NCBI RefSeq assembly: GCF_001425385.1
Contig: NZ_LMQO01000005.1
Coordinates: 262,926 to 326,925 of the forward strand
Length of the DNA: 64,000 nt
Direction: 5' to 3'
From: Sphingomonas sp. Leaf407
GTDB taxonomy: Bacteria; Pseudomonadota; Alphaproteobacteria; Sphingomonadales; Sphingomonadaceae
The notes beneath the pieces were generated by a model. That model made no database searches. It was not told where the DNA came from and worked only from the letters and a program-made list of their open reading frames with translations. How positions within the stretch are numbered: position 1 is the stretch's first letter; the number at the start of each line of letters is the position of its first letter. This document shows, one piece after another, positions 15,975-25,916 of the stretch. Position numbers and translations under genes: made by a program.

Positions 15975-17030
15975 GTGCGCAAGATCATCCATGTCGACAT
16001 GGACGCCTTCTACGCCTCGGTCGAACAGCGCGACGCCCCCGACCTCAAGGGGCAACCGGTCGCGGTCGGCGGATCGAGCGGGCGGGGCGTCGTCGCCGCC
16101 GCTTCCTACGAAGCGCGCCGCTTCGGCGTGCGCTCGGCGATGCCCTCGGTCACGGCGCTGCGGCGCTGCCCCGACCTGATCTTCGTCCGCCCCCGCTTCG
16201 AGGTGTACAAGGCGGTGAGCGCGCAGATCCGCGCGATCTTCCACGACTATACCGATCTGGTCGAACCGCTCTCGCTCGACGAAGCCTATCTCGACGTGAC
16301 CGAAAACCGGCGTGGCCTGCCCAGCGCCACCGCCACCGCGCAGGAAATCCGCGCCCGCATCGCCGCCGACACCGGCCTCACCGCCTCGGCGGGGATCAGC
16401 TACAACAAGTTCCTCGCCAAGCTCGCCTCGGACATGAACAAGCCCAACGGCCAGTGCGTCATTCCGCTGAAAGCCGGCCCGCGCGTCGTCGCCGCGCTGG
16501 AGGTGAAGCGCTTCCACGGCATCGGCCCGCGCACCGCCGAACGCATGGGGGCGCTCGGCATCCACACCGGTGCCGACCTCGCACGCTGGACCCTCGCCGA
16601 CCTCACCCGCACCTTCGGCAAGGCCGGGCGCTGGTATCACGACATCGCGCGCGGAGAGGACGACCGCCCGGTCCGCCCCGACCGGGTGCGCAAGTCGTCC
16701 GGCTCCGAAACCACCTTCCACCACGACCTGACCGACCCCGACGCCATCGCCGAGCGCGTGCTGGCGATGGCCGACGACGTGTGGGACTGGGTCGAGAAGA
16801 CGCGGCAATACGGCCGCACCGTCACGGTAAAGGCCAAATACGCCGACTTCCGCATCGTCACGCGCAGCCGCACGCTGACCACCCCGGTCCGCGACCGTGC
16901 GACGCTCCACCGCACCGCGCTGGCGCTCATCGAAACGCTCTACCCGCTGCGCATGGGCCTGCGCCTCGTCGGCGTCACGCTGGCCGGCTTCGGCACCGGG
17001 GAACCCAGCGGCCAACTCGATCTGCTTTGA
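15975..17030 (+). CDS. dinB: DNA polymerase IV
   Basis: Y-family translesion polymerase of 351 aa. Palm motifs IIHVDMDAFYASVEQ (first Asp) and SLDEAYLDVT (catalytic Asp-Glu) are intact, followed by GISYNKFLAKLASD, the helix-hairpin-helix thumb HGIGPRTAERMGALGI, and a little-finger domain ending GQLDLL, which resembles a beta-clamp-binding peptide. GTG at 15975 is the start, as it is 7 codons before VDMD. No ribosome site is visible, so the message may be leaderless. It is 36 bases from the previous stop. Confidence 0.95.
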   Translation: MRKIIHVDMDAFYASVEQRDAPDLKGQPVAVGGSSGRGVVAAASYEARRFGVRSAMPSVTALRRCPDLIFVRPRFEVYKAVSAQIRAIFHDYTDLVEPLSLDEAYLDVTENRRGLPSATATAQEIRARIAADTGLTASAGISYNKFLAKLASDMNKPNGQCVIPLKAGPRVVAALEVKRFHGIGPRTAERMGALGIHTGADLARWTLADLTRTFGKAGRWYHDIARGEDDRPVRPDRVRKSSGSETTFHHDLTDPDAIAERVLAMADDVWDWVEKTRQYGRTVTVKAKYADFRIVTRSRTLTTPVRDRATLHRTALALIETLYPLRMGLRLVGVTLAGFGTGEPSGQLDLL

Positions 17031-17062
17031 CCAAACACCCCAACCCGCCTACAACCATCCGG

Positions 17063-19034
<1,972 letters not shown>

Positions 19035-19040
19035 GGATGC

Positions 19041-19072
19041 TGCCCCCTCCTCGCGCGCAAGCGGGGAGGGGG
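19041..19072 (+). terminator. GC hairpin after thiC
   Basis: GCCCCCTCC and GGAGGGGGC form a 9-bp stem a few bases past the thiC stop. There is no U tract, so it may act as a 3' stability hairpin rather than a strict intrinsic terminator. Confidence 0.4.
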
Positions 19073-19327
19073 CGACCCATCCCGCCCCAACCCGTCGCCC
19101 CAGCGCAGGCTGGGGCCGCAAGCGGCTCCTGCCCCGCAGGACCCGCGAGCGATTCTGGCCTGCGCCGGGAGGACGTCGGGTTCGGCGTGGACAGGTCAGG
19201 TCCCGAACGGGCGCGTCACCCGGCATCGGTCCACCCCGTCGCCCCGACGCGAACTGGTAGCAGGCGAACCCGGCCCAGCCTGCCACCAGCGCGCCGCCTG
19301 CCGCAAGGCGACACGATCCGACCACCC

Positions 19328-19356
19328 GTCACCCCGGACTGGTTCCGGGGTCCACG
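19328..19356. repeat. Family C repeat, half copy
   Basis: CGTCACCCCGGACTGGTTCC followed by GGGGTCCAC matches one arm of the family C repeats at 13142 and 19588, without the complementary arm. Confidence 0.7.
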
Positions 19357-19405
19357 GCACCGCCAGCGATGCGGTGGCAGTCCGATCGACCCACGTCGAA
19401 ACGAA

Positions 19406-19488
19406 CGTCATCCCAGCGCAGGCTGGGATCTCCCGGAGCTGATGCGTGACAGGGGTCGCGGGAGGCCCCAGCCTTCGCTGGGGCGACG
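19406..19488. repeat. Dispersed inverted repeat family B, copy 3
   Basis: CGTCATCCCAGCGCAGGCTG pairs with CCCAGCCTTCGCTGGGGCGA. A half copy (CGTCGCCCCAGCGCAGGCTG) lies just upstream at about 19092. The 19035-19767 stretch is essentially a cluster of B and C repeats without a convincing gene. Confidence 0.88.
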
Positions 19489-19587
19489 TTTCCGTGCAGG
19501 TGGATCAGACCCCGACAGGCCACGGGCGAACCCCGGTCCGCCGGCCATCCACGCGCGGCCCGCCGCAAGACGACCCGATTCCCCCAC

Positions 19588-19696
19588 CCGTCACCCCGGA
19601 CCTGTTCCGGGGTCCACCGGGCGGCGCACGCCCGGGTCGCATCTCCAGCGCCATCGCCTGCGGAGCGGTGGACCCCGGAACAGGTCCGGGGTGACG
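19588..19696. repeat. Dispersed inverted repeat family C, copy 2
   Basis: CGTCACCCCGGACCTGTTCC-GGGGTCCACC at the left mirrors GGTGGACCCCGGAACAGGTC-CGGGGTGACG at the right, around a GC-rich centre. It matches the copy at 13142. Confidence 0.88.
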
Positions 19697-19726
19697 AAGG
19701 GGAGGCATCCCTTCGCCGATACCAAA

Positions 19727-19762
19727 CGAAAAACGGGGCGGCACCGATGATGTGCCTCCCCG
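19727..19762 (-). terminator. Intrinsic terminator for the 52-aa gene
   Basis: A 10-bp stem with one mismatch (GGGGCGGCAC at 19735-19744, GTGCCTCCCC at 19752-19761) is followed on the minus strand by TTTTT. It lies directly after the stop of the small gene at 19768. Confidence 0.75.
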
Positions 19763-19767
19763 TCCGT

Positions 19768-19926
19768 TTAGGTATGCAACATCAACGTCCACTTCGTTGA
19801 AACGCCATCACACAATGGCATACGGCTGCCCTGTACGAATGTCGCTTCTCCAACGCCTTCGGAGCGCCAGATTCCAGTTGCCGGACAAAGTTTGCCGCTT
19901 TTGACGGTATGGCCAAGAGGGGTCAT
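19768..19926 (-). CDS. 52-aa hypothetical protein with CP-x-[ST]-G-x-W motif
   Basis: A short frame of 52 codons: MTPLGHTVKSGKLCPATGIW, then RSEGVGEATFVQGSRMPLCD, then GVSTKWTLMLHT. The pattern G-x2-CP-x-[ST]-G-x-W ... F-x2-G-x-x-MP ... W-x-L resembles a widespread group of small bacterial proteins for which I know no function. A TAA lies in frame three codons before the ATG, which fixes the start. AAAGAA precedes it, and a strong terminator follows the stop. Codon use is less GC-biased than in the neighbours, suggesting transfer. Two cysteines (14 and 39) could bind metal or form a disulphide. Confidence 0.65.
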   Translation of the reverse strand: MTPLGHTVKSGKLCPATGIWRSEGVGEATFVQGSRMPLCDGVSTKWTLMLHT

Positions 19927-19988
19927 CGTTCTTTACCTTTGTTGACGGCAACGCCGGGCGCGCGCGTTGACGCAAGGAACAAGGGCAA

Positions 19989-20300
19989 CTAGGTTCTACT
20001 TGCGGTTGCAACGCAAAGTAGGCGCACGCCTGCATCGTGGGCCGGCACTCGCCAAAGCGCCGGCCCACCATGTTCAGGATTGGAACCACGATCTGATGAC
20101 ATATCGCGCTCCAAAAAATTGAAAATTCCCCGCGCATGCGGGGGAGCCGCATGTTCGTGCTGCAATAACAACACGCGATATGGTCTATCCCCGCAGTTAC
20201 GCACGGGGGAACGTGTTCTGTCGTTCGCTATCGCAGGAACATAATGCGCAATAACACCCGATAGTTCAACGGATTTTTGGCGAATAGCGGACTTTGGCAT
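19989..20300 (-). CDS. Doubtful 103-aa reading frame in the AT-richer pocket
   Basis: An open frame of 103 codons (MPKSAIRQKSVELSGVIAHY...) with no recognised domain, 62 bases upstream of the 52-aa gene on the same strand. It is longer than expected by chance at this composition, but it runs through three strong hairpins and a terminator-like element at 20112-20144, which argue for structured RNA or remnant DNA instead. A possible TTGTCA-N17-TAACCA promoter lies before it. Treat as unproven. Confidence 0.25.
   Translation of the reverse strand: MPKSAIRQKSVELSGVIAHYVPAIANDRTRSPVRNCGDRPYRVLLLQHEHAAPPHARGIFNFLERDMSSDRGSNPEHGGPALWRVPAHDAGVRLLCVATASRT
20038..20067. repeat. Perfect 9-bp hairpin
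   Basis: TGGGCCGGC and GCCGGCCCA are exact complements around a 12-base loop, in an otherwise AT-richer stretch. Confidence 0.6.
20100..20182. repeat. Nested inverted repeat CATATCGCG ... CGCGATATG
   Basis: Exact 9-base arms at 20100-20108 and 20174-20182 enclose the CCCCGC-GCAT-GCGGGG hairpin at 20128-20143. On the minus strand the inner hairpin is followed by AATTTTCAATTTTTT and looks like an intrinsic terminator. The whole element could be a structured RNA or a small mobile remnant. Confidence 0.5.
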
Positions 20301-20314
20301 TTTTCTGGCAATAG

Positions 20315-20343
20315 TGGTTATTCTACAGAGGCTTAGCTGACAA
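20315..20343 (-). promoter_or_regulatory. Possible sigma70-type promoter
   Basis: TTGTCA at 20343-20338 and TAACCA at 20320-20315 are 17 bases apart on the minus strand. It would drive the 19.77-20.30 kb pocket. The -10 match is weak. Confidence 0.3.
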
Positions 20344-20373
20344 GGAGGCGCATTGGCTTTCAGAGTCGGTCTC

Positions 20374-20535
20374 TCACCAGATCATTTCCTCAATCGCCGC
20401 CCAATCCCCCGCTGCAACCATCACCACGCCAACGCCATCGTCGCGCTCAATCGCCACCGGCGTTCGCTCTGCGACTACCCGGTCAATCAGTGCTCCAAGA
20501 TCGCGCGTCGCGTCGCCAAGGCTGATGCTGTCCAT
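20374..20535 (-). pseudogene. Truncated Phd/YefM-type antitoxin, no toxin partner
   Basis: A 53-aa frame: MDSISLGDATRDLGALIDRV, then VAERTPVAIERDDGVGVVMVAAGDWAAIEEMIW. This is the DNA-binding half of Phd/YefM antitoxins (IS-x2-[DE]-A-x2-L ... TPV-x-I-x-R ... V-V-M-x5-[DY]-x-A-[IL]-E-E). Intact proteins continue about 30 residues with the toxin-binding helices; here a stop follows EEMIW. No RelE/Doc-like toxin is next to it. It borders the AT-richer pocket and is probably a remnant of a toxin-antitoxin locus. Confidence 0.65.
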
Positions 20536-20628
20536 TCCGCGACCATAGCCCATTCCCACCCGTCCAAACATCCCCACCCCCCAAAAACCGCTGTCCTACA
20601 CCCCCCGACCCATGCTCGGCTGCCGCCC

Positions 20629-21609
20629 ATGCAGACCCCCACGCCAGCGCGCCCTGCGCCCTCGCCCGCCCTGCAACCGCTGCCCGAGCCGCATCCGCTG
20701 TTGCAGGTCGATCCCCCCACCGACACGCCCTATATCGACGCGCACGGCTTCGATCCGGCCGCCTATGAATGGATTCCGGTCAAACGAAAGCCGCGCAGCG
20801 ACGGCTGGACCGAGGCGCGGCAGCGCGAGTTCATCGAGGCGCTGGCCGATGGCGGTTCGGTCGATCAGGCGGCACGCTCGGTCGGCATGAGCCGGGTCAG
20901 CGCCTATGGCCTGCGCCGCGCCGAGGGCGGCGAGCCCTTCGCCCACGCATGGGACGCGGCGATCGCGCAGGCGGTGGCGATGCTGGTCGATGTCGCGTTC
21001 GAACGCGCGGTCAACGGGTCGGAGGAAGTGGTGTTCGATCGCAACGGCCGCCGCGTCGGCCTGCGCCACCGTCACGGCGACCGGATGCTGATGTTCCTGC
21101 TCGCCGCCCATTATCCCGATCGCTACGGCCATCACGCCCGCGCGCGCTCGCGCGGCGCGCCCGATCCCGCGCGGGTCGAGGTCGCGCCCGTTGCCGCACC
21201 GGCCGCCACGCTGCCCGACGAACCGGCCGCCGATCGCCCCCGGCTCGATCCGCCGTTGCCGCTGGCGCAGGCGCTCGAACGCCTCGCCCCGGTGGCACCC
21301 GCCGAACCGCATCGCGCGATCGATCCCGCCGACCTCGATACGCGGATCGCCTGCGCCGATATTCTCGACGGCCGGTTGCCGCGCTGGTGCGACCCCCATC
21401 GCCCCCAGCCCGAGGAACCGCTCCAGCCGCCGATCCACATCCCCAACGAGGACGACGGCGACGATGACCTGCCCTATATTCCCGCCCCCGGTCCGCTGGG
21501 CGTGGACTTCGAAATTCAGCTCGCCCTCGCCAAGCGCGCCGCCGCGACCGGCCTGACCCCCGACCATCCGGGCAAGCGCGCCCGCCGCCGCAAGGCGCGG
21601 CGAGTGTAA
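20629..21609 (+). CDS. Hypothetical protein with HTH-like N-terminal domain
   Basis: Protein of 326 aa that I cannot assign to a named family. Residues about 60-110 (EARQREFIEALADGGSVDQAARSVGMSRVSAYGLRRA) look like a helix-turn-helix of the type in phage terminase small subunits and transposase-like regulators, followed by an AWDAAIAQAV helix. The rest is Pro/Ala/Asp-rich, with an acidic patch near residue 280 (EDDGDDD) and a basic KRARRRKARR end. ATG 20629 gives the shortest sensible start; longer in-frame starts extend into poor sequence. It may be a DNA-binding protein; the role is unknown. Confidence 0.6.
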   Translation: MQTPTPARPAPSPALQPLPEPHPLLQVDPPTDTPYIDAHGFDPAAYEWIPVKRKPRSDGWTEARQREFIEALADGGSVDQAARSVGMSRVSAYGLRRAEGGEPFAHAWDAAIAQAVAMLVDVAFERAVNGSEEVVFDRNGRRVGLRHRHGDRMLMFLLAAHYPDRYGHHARARSRGAPDPARVEVAPVAAPAATLPDEPAADRPRLDPPLPLAQALERLAPVAPAEPHRAIDPADLDTRIACADILDGRLPRWCDPHRPQPEEPLQPPIHIPNEDDGDDDLPYIPAPGPLGVDFEIQLALAKRAAATGLTPDHPGKRARRRKARRV

Positions 21610-21868
21610 ACTTTGTAAACTTTGGGGGGAATTGGGGAGCGGAACCGCCGGCTCCACCCCCCTTCGTCATTCCGGCGCAGGCCGGAATCCATACACGCTG
21701 ACGGCGCGGTTCCTGCCCGGACGGCAGTTGCGACCGGCGCGGGAGGCGACCGGTCGACGGCCGCGCCACGGGCAAAGCCCGTGGCGTCGAACGGCGCTGC
21801 TGGCGCCGTCGGCCGCGCGCGCCTTGTGCGGCTTGGCGTAGCTGACGCTACGCCTTGCCCGGCGCGCG

Positions 21869-22147
21869 TTACATCCGGTTCGCGACTGCCTGCTCGATCT
21901 GGGCATTGTCGTCGTCGTCAGCCTTCTCGGCGGCGTCCTCGCCCATCTCGCGAACGTTCTCGGCGCGATCCTCGAGCGCGTCCTCGACCTGCTCGTTGCT
22001 CGTCAGATCGGCCTGATCCTCCAGCGCGTCGGCGCGGTTCTCGGTCATCGCCTCGATGTTGTCCGCCGCCTTGTCGTCGGCATTGCCGCCGCACGCGCCC
22101 AGCATCAACAGTCCGGCCATGCCGGCCGCTTTCATCATCGTCTTCAT
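21869..22147 (-). CDS. Small acidic lipoprotein
   Basis: Protein of 92 aa with a type II signal peptide (MKTMMKAAGMAGLLMLGACGG) whose lipobox LGAC would be cut before Cys19. The mature part is acidic and helical, rich in Asp, Glu, Ala and Asn (ADNIEAMTENRADALEDQAD), and predicted to form an extended coil. ATG 22147 is used because the signal peptide starts there. Downstream, 21610-21868 holds short hairpins (GCCACGGGCAAAGCCCGTGGC and GGCGTAGCTGACGCTACGCC) that may end the transcript. Function unknown. Confidence 0.7.
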   Translation of the reverse strand: MKTMMKAAGMAGLLMLGACGGNADDKAADNIEAMTENRADALEDQADLTSNEQVEDALEDRAENVREMGEDAAEKADDDDNAQIEQAVANRM

Positions 22148-22201
22148 GGTGCTTGTCCCCTTCGAAACCAACCGGCCCGGCCATTCGCCGGACAGGCGGC
22201 A

Positions 22202-22948
22202 TCAATCGTCCGCCGCGTCCAAAGGTTCCGCCTGCGTACCGACCGCCGGCACCGCCCAGTCGATCGCGCCCCGGCCCTGCGCTTCCAGAAAGGCATTGGC
22301 CTGCGAAAACGGCCGGCTGCCGAACCACCCGCTATGCGCCGACAATGGCGAGGGGTGCCGCGCTTTCAGCACCAGATGCCGCCCGCCGGCCGCGCCGTCC
22401 TGCACGAACGCCGCCTTCTTCTGTGCATGCGATCCCCACAGCATGAAGACGCTGGGCGGGGCATGTTCGGCCACCGCATGGACGATCGCGTCGGTGAACG
22501 CCTCCCACCCATGCCCCGCATGCGACGCCGCGCGCCCCTGCTCCACGGTCAGCACGCTGTTGAGCAGCAGCACGCCCTGCTCGGCCCAGTGTCCCAGATA
22601 GCCATGGCGCGCCGGCGCGATCCCCAGATCGTCGTGCAGCTCCTTGTAGATGTTGCGCAGCGACGGCGGCACCGCGACGCCCGGCCGCACCGAAAAGCTC
22701 AGCCCATGCGCCTGCCCCGGCCCATGATAGGGGTCCTGCCCCAAAATGACGACCCGTACCTGGTCCAGCGGCGTGGCCAGCGCCGCGAACCAGTCGCGCG
22801 AATGCGGCAGCACCCGCTTCCCCGCCGCCTTCTCGGCGGTCAGGAACGCGCGCAGCGCCGCCATCCCCGGCCCGGCCAGCACCGGCGACAGGGCGGGGCC
22901 CCAACTGGGATCGATGCCGGCGGGAAGCGGGGCAGGGGTGTCGTTCAT
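22202..22948 (-). CDS. ung: Uracil-DNA glycosylase
   Basis: Family 1 UDG of 248 aa that removes uracil from DNA. The water-activating motif GQDPYHG is at 70-76, followed by [23 protein letters not shown], and the C-terminal [21 protein letters not shown] contains the catalytic His and the minor-groove loop. Length is normal. ATG 22948 is used, as the upstream in-frame sequence runs into a dispersed repeat. It is 54 bases upstream of the lipoprotein gene on the same strand. Confidence 0.95.
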   Translation of the reverse strand: MNDTPAPLPAGIDPSWGPALSPVLAGPGMAALRAFLTAEKAAGKRVLPHSRDWFAALATPLDQVRVVILGQDPYHGPGQAHGLSFSVRPGVAVPPSLRNIYKELHDDLGIAPARHGYLGHWAEQGVLLLNSVLTVEQGRAASHAGHGWEAFTDAIVHAVAEHAPPSVFMLWGSHAQKKAAFVQDGAAGGRHLVLKARHPSPLSAHSGWFGSRPFSQANAFLEAQGRGAIDWAVPAVGTQAEPLDAADD

Positions 22949-22985
22949 GGCGTCCTTCTTAGACGCTCGTCCCGTCGCGTGGAAG

Positions 22986-23106
22986 CGGCACCGGCCCGCT
23001 CCTCCTCCCGGCCACCCACAGCGTATCCTGATTGGGTGGCCGGGTGCGGGTAGCCCAGCAAAGTAATACTTTGCTGGGACCCGAGGGGGAGCGGGCCGGT
23101 GCCGCC
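22986..23106. repeat. Dispersed inverted repeat family D, copy 3, with internal hairpin
   Basis: CGGCACCGGCCCGCTCCTCC pairs with GGGGGAGCGGGCCGGTGCCG; the inner stem is CGGCCACCCA / TGGGTGGCCG. This copy carries an extra insert at about 23052-23080, a perfect hairpin CCCAGCAAAGTA-TACTTTGCTGGG, absent from the copies at 8459 and 9631. Confidence 0.88.
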
Positions 23107-23111
23107 CGACG

Positions 23112-24596
23112 TCAAAAGAGCCCCGGCACCTCGCGCTGCACGGTCGACGGCCGGTCGGGCTGGAGCAGCGTCCGCTCCTCTCCGCCAAGCGAGCGCGGCG
23201 AGGCGTTCAGCCCGTCGCCCCGCGCGCTGGCCGATGCGCCGATCCGCGAACATTGCCGCCCGGCAAGGAAGTCGAGCGCGCGCGCCACCGACTGTTCGCG
23301 AACATCGCCCAGCGGATAGCTGATGTCGTCGCTCGCCTGACAGGTGTTGGGGACGGTAGTGGCAAGCCCGTTATAATAGGCCGCCGACCGCGCCGAGTTC
23401 TGCACCGCCAGCGCCACGACGCGCAGCCGGTCGTCGCACCCGGCCCGGTCGAGCCCGATCTGGCCGACCGGCTTGCCATAGGTGTTGGTGCCGACCAGCG
23501 CCATGTTGTTGCCGAGGTAGGGCACGAAGGCGTTGATGACCAGTTCGCTCGCCGACGCGGTATTGCCGGTGCCGATGAAGGCGATCTTGGTCGGCGTCAC
23601 CGACTGTGCGGTCGGGGCGAAATATTTGACCGTATTCTCGGACGCCTTCTCGGGCCGGAACGACGTATAGCTGTACACGTCGCTGCCCGACTTGCCGCCA
23701 CCCAGTAGGTCGCCCATCAGCTCGGCGACCGAGATCAGCCCGCCGCCATTGTAGCGGAAGTCGATGACGAACTCGGTGATCCCCTGCGCCCGGAAACTGG
23801 CGAAGGCATCGCGCAGCGGCTGGTTGGCCGGCGAGATGAAGGTGCGCAGGTTGATGTAGCCGACCCGCTTCGATCCGTCCTGCAACACCTTGGCGCCATA
23901 ACGGGTCGATACCGGCAGCAGGTTGAAATCGGTCTTGGCGACGTTCGCGGTGGTCGTCGTCCCCTCGATCGTGCGGAAGCGGAAGGTGCGCGTCGTCCCC
24001 GCACTGTCCGGCCCCAGCGCGGTGGTCAGCCCGGCGGTGCCCTCCGCGGCGATGATCGACGACACGTCGCGTAAGGTAGCGCTGCTGGTGCCGATCTGGG
24101 TGATCTCGGTCCCGCGATCGATCCCGGCGGCCAGCGCCGGCCCGCCCTCGAACGCCTCGGTCACGAGCAGCCGCCGCCCGGTCGAATCAAGCGCGAAGCG
24201 CACGCCATAGCCCGCGGTCGATCCCGAGCTGTAATAGGCGTTCTCCTCGGCGATCGAGGTGAGATAGGTGAAATACCGGTCCTTGCCCTGCGCCCGCGCG
24301 GTCGCGGTCAGCAAATCGATATAGCCGCCGACCGTGGTGAACGACGTGGGGTCGGGGCTGGCGGGCAGCGTTTCGGGAAAGAGATACCATTCGCGAAGCT
24401 GGGCCAGTGCCCAGTCCTGCCGCTCGCGCAGCGAACAGCCGGTCGTGGCGGTCGGCGTGGGGCTGGCGGTCGGCGTGCCCGTGCCGCCGGTCGATCCGCC
24501 ACCGCCGCTGCCGACGGTCCCGGCGCCGCTCCCGCCGCCGCCGCATGCCGACAGCATTGCCAGCACGCCCAATGCCGCCCCGAACCGACCCCGCAT
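23112..24596 (-). CDS. S41 family peptidase lipoprotein
   Basis: Exported serine protease of 494 aa. A lipobox (LAMLSAC) is followed by a Gly/Ser/Thr/Pro linker of about 40 residues. After an N-terminal helical part comes a PDZ-like region ([35 protein letters not shown]), then the S41 core: [19 protein letters not shown] and the catalytic Ser loop [16 protein letters not shown] 24596 has GGAG 7 bases upstream; ATG 24611 is in frame. It probably processes envelope proteins or imported peptides; the substrate is unknown. Confidence 0.88.
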   Translation of the reverse strand: MRGRFGAALGVLAMLSACGGGGSGAGTVGSGGGGSTGGTGTPTASPTPTATTGCSLRERQDWALAQLREWYLFPETLPASPDPTSFTTVGGYIDLLTATARAQGKDRYFTYLTSIAEENAYYSSGSTAGYGVRFALDSTGRRLLVTEAFEGGPALAAGIDRGTEITQIGTSSATLRDVSSIIAAEGTAGLTTALGPDSAGTTRTFRFRTIEGTTTTANVAKTDFNLLPVSTRYGAKVLQDGSKRVGYINLRTFISPANQPLRDAFASFRAQGITEFVIDFRYNGGGLISVAELMGDLLGGGKSGSDVYSYTSFRPEKASENTVKYFAPTAQSVTPTKIAFIGTGNTASASELVINAFVPYLGNNMALVGTNTYGKPVGQIGLDRAGCDDRLRVVALAVQNSARSAAYYNGLATTVPNTCQASDDISYPLGDVREQSVARALDFLAGRQCSRIGASASARGDGLNASPRSLGGEERTLLQPDRPSTVQREVPGLF

Positions 24597-24688
24597 ACGC
24601 CCACTCCACATCCTGATCCTGCCCGCAGCCTATACCCGGGCCGACCAAAGGGAAATGGATTCTCGGTGCAGGCGGCGTACCGCCGGGA

Positions 24689-25741
24689 TTACGGCTTCAT
24701 CGCCTCGATCAGCCGCTTGACCTCCTGCGACCGGCCGCGCGGCAGGATCATCACGTCGTTGCCGCTGGCGACGACGATCAGGTCCTTCACCCCGACCATC
24801 GCGATCCGCACCCCGTCCGACCGGACGAGGCAGTTGGTCGAATCGAGGATGGTGACGTTGCTGCCGTGCGTGTTCAGTTCGGCATCGAGCTCGCTGATCG
24901 CGTGCAGCGCGTCCCAGCTCCCGACGTCGTTCCACCCCATCGCCACTGGCGCCACCGCGACCCGCTCGGCACGCTCCATCACCGCATAGTCGATCGAATC
25001 CGACGGACACGCGGCAAAGGATTCGGCGTCGGGACGGATGCAGATGCCGTCGCGCGCCGCCCGCTCCATCGATTGGCGCGCGGCGCGGCCCATCGCCGGG
25101 ACATGCACGTCGAGCGCTTCGAGGAACTTGTCGGCGCGGAACAGGAAGATGCCGCCGTTCCACGCATGATCGCCCGACGCCAGCATTGCCTCCGCCTTGT
25201 CGAGCGGCGGCTTCTCGACGAAGCGGTCGACGCGGTGGACCCCCTCGACCAGTGGTTCGCCGACCTTGATCCAGCCATAGCCGGTCTCGGGCGCGTCGGG
25301 GGTGATGCCGAACGTCACCAGCCAGCCATCGGCGACCAGCGGCAAGGCACGGGCGATGGCGGCGCGGAACGCCTCCAGATCGGCGATGACATGGTCGGAC
25401 GGCATGACGAGCAGCGGCGCATCGCCCGCGCCCGCCGCGATCGCCGCCAGCGCGATCGCCGGCGCGGTGTTGCGCGCCATCGGCTCGAGGATCACCGCCT
25501 GCGGGCTGAGGTCGACCGCGGCGAGCTGTTCCTCGACCGCGCTGGCATGGCTGGCATTGGCGACGACGATCGGCGCGGCATAATCCGCCCCGACCGTCCG
25601 CCGCGCGGTCAGTTGCAGCATCGTCTCCTCGGCGGTCAGCGCCAGGAACTGCTTGGGCTTTTCAGGACGCGACATCGGCCACAGCCGGGTCCCCGACCCC
25701 CCCGAGAGAATGACGGGGACGATGGCGGGTTGCGACGACAT
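24689..25741 (-). CDS. manC: Mannose-1-phosphate guanylyltransferase
   Basis: Nucleotidyltransferase of 350 aa making GDP-mannose for glycans. The N-terminal pyrophosphorylase signature ILSGGSGTRLWPMSRPEKPKQFL is complete, with the sugar-binding FVEKP and WNGGIFLFRAD downstream and a C-terminal part ending in the segment LPRGRSQEVKRLIEAMKP. It lacks the phosphomannose isomerase domain of bifunctional ManC. It is divergent from the polyprenyl glycosylphosphotransferase gene, which ties it to exopolysaccharide synthesis. Confidence 0.93.
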   Translation of the reverse strand: MSSQPAIVPVILSGGSGTRLWPMSRPEKPKQFLALTAEETMLQLTARRTVGADYAAPIVVANASHASAVEEQLAAVDLSPQAVILEPMARNTAPAIALAAIAAGAGDAPLLVMPSDHVIADLEAFRAAIARALPLVADGWLVTFGITPDAPETGYGWIKVGEPLVEGVHRVDRFVEKPPLDKAEAMLASGDHAWNGGIFLFRADKFLEALDVHVPAMGRAARQSMERAARDGICIRPDAESFAACPSDSIDYAVMERAERVAVAPVAMGWNDVGSWDALHAISELDAELNTHGSNVTILDSTNCLVRSDGVRIAMVGVKDLIVVASGNDVMILPRGRSQEVKRLIEAMKP

Positions 25742-25916
25742 GCGATGGAGTCTCCGATGCGGCGCAGACAAGCGCCATGCCAGCCTGAAGCGGGTGGCCG
25801 TTGCGCTATAACAACAAGCGCGAAAAGAGTATCCGCCGCGTTCAGTATTTCTTTGCCCTTTCGCGCGATAGCGGGTGGGTGTCGGCTGGCCTTACACCTG
25901 TTTCGGGACTCCAACC

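Noticed and set aside
20100..20213. CRISPR array
   Set aside because: Only two degenerate repeat-like hairpins, in opposite orientation, and no cas genes or further repeats at the expected spacing.
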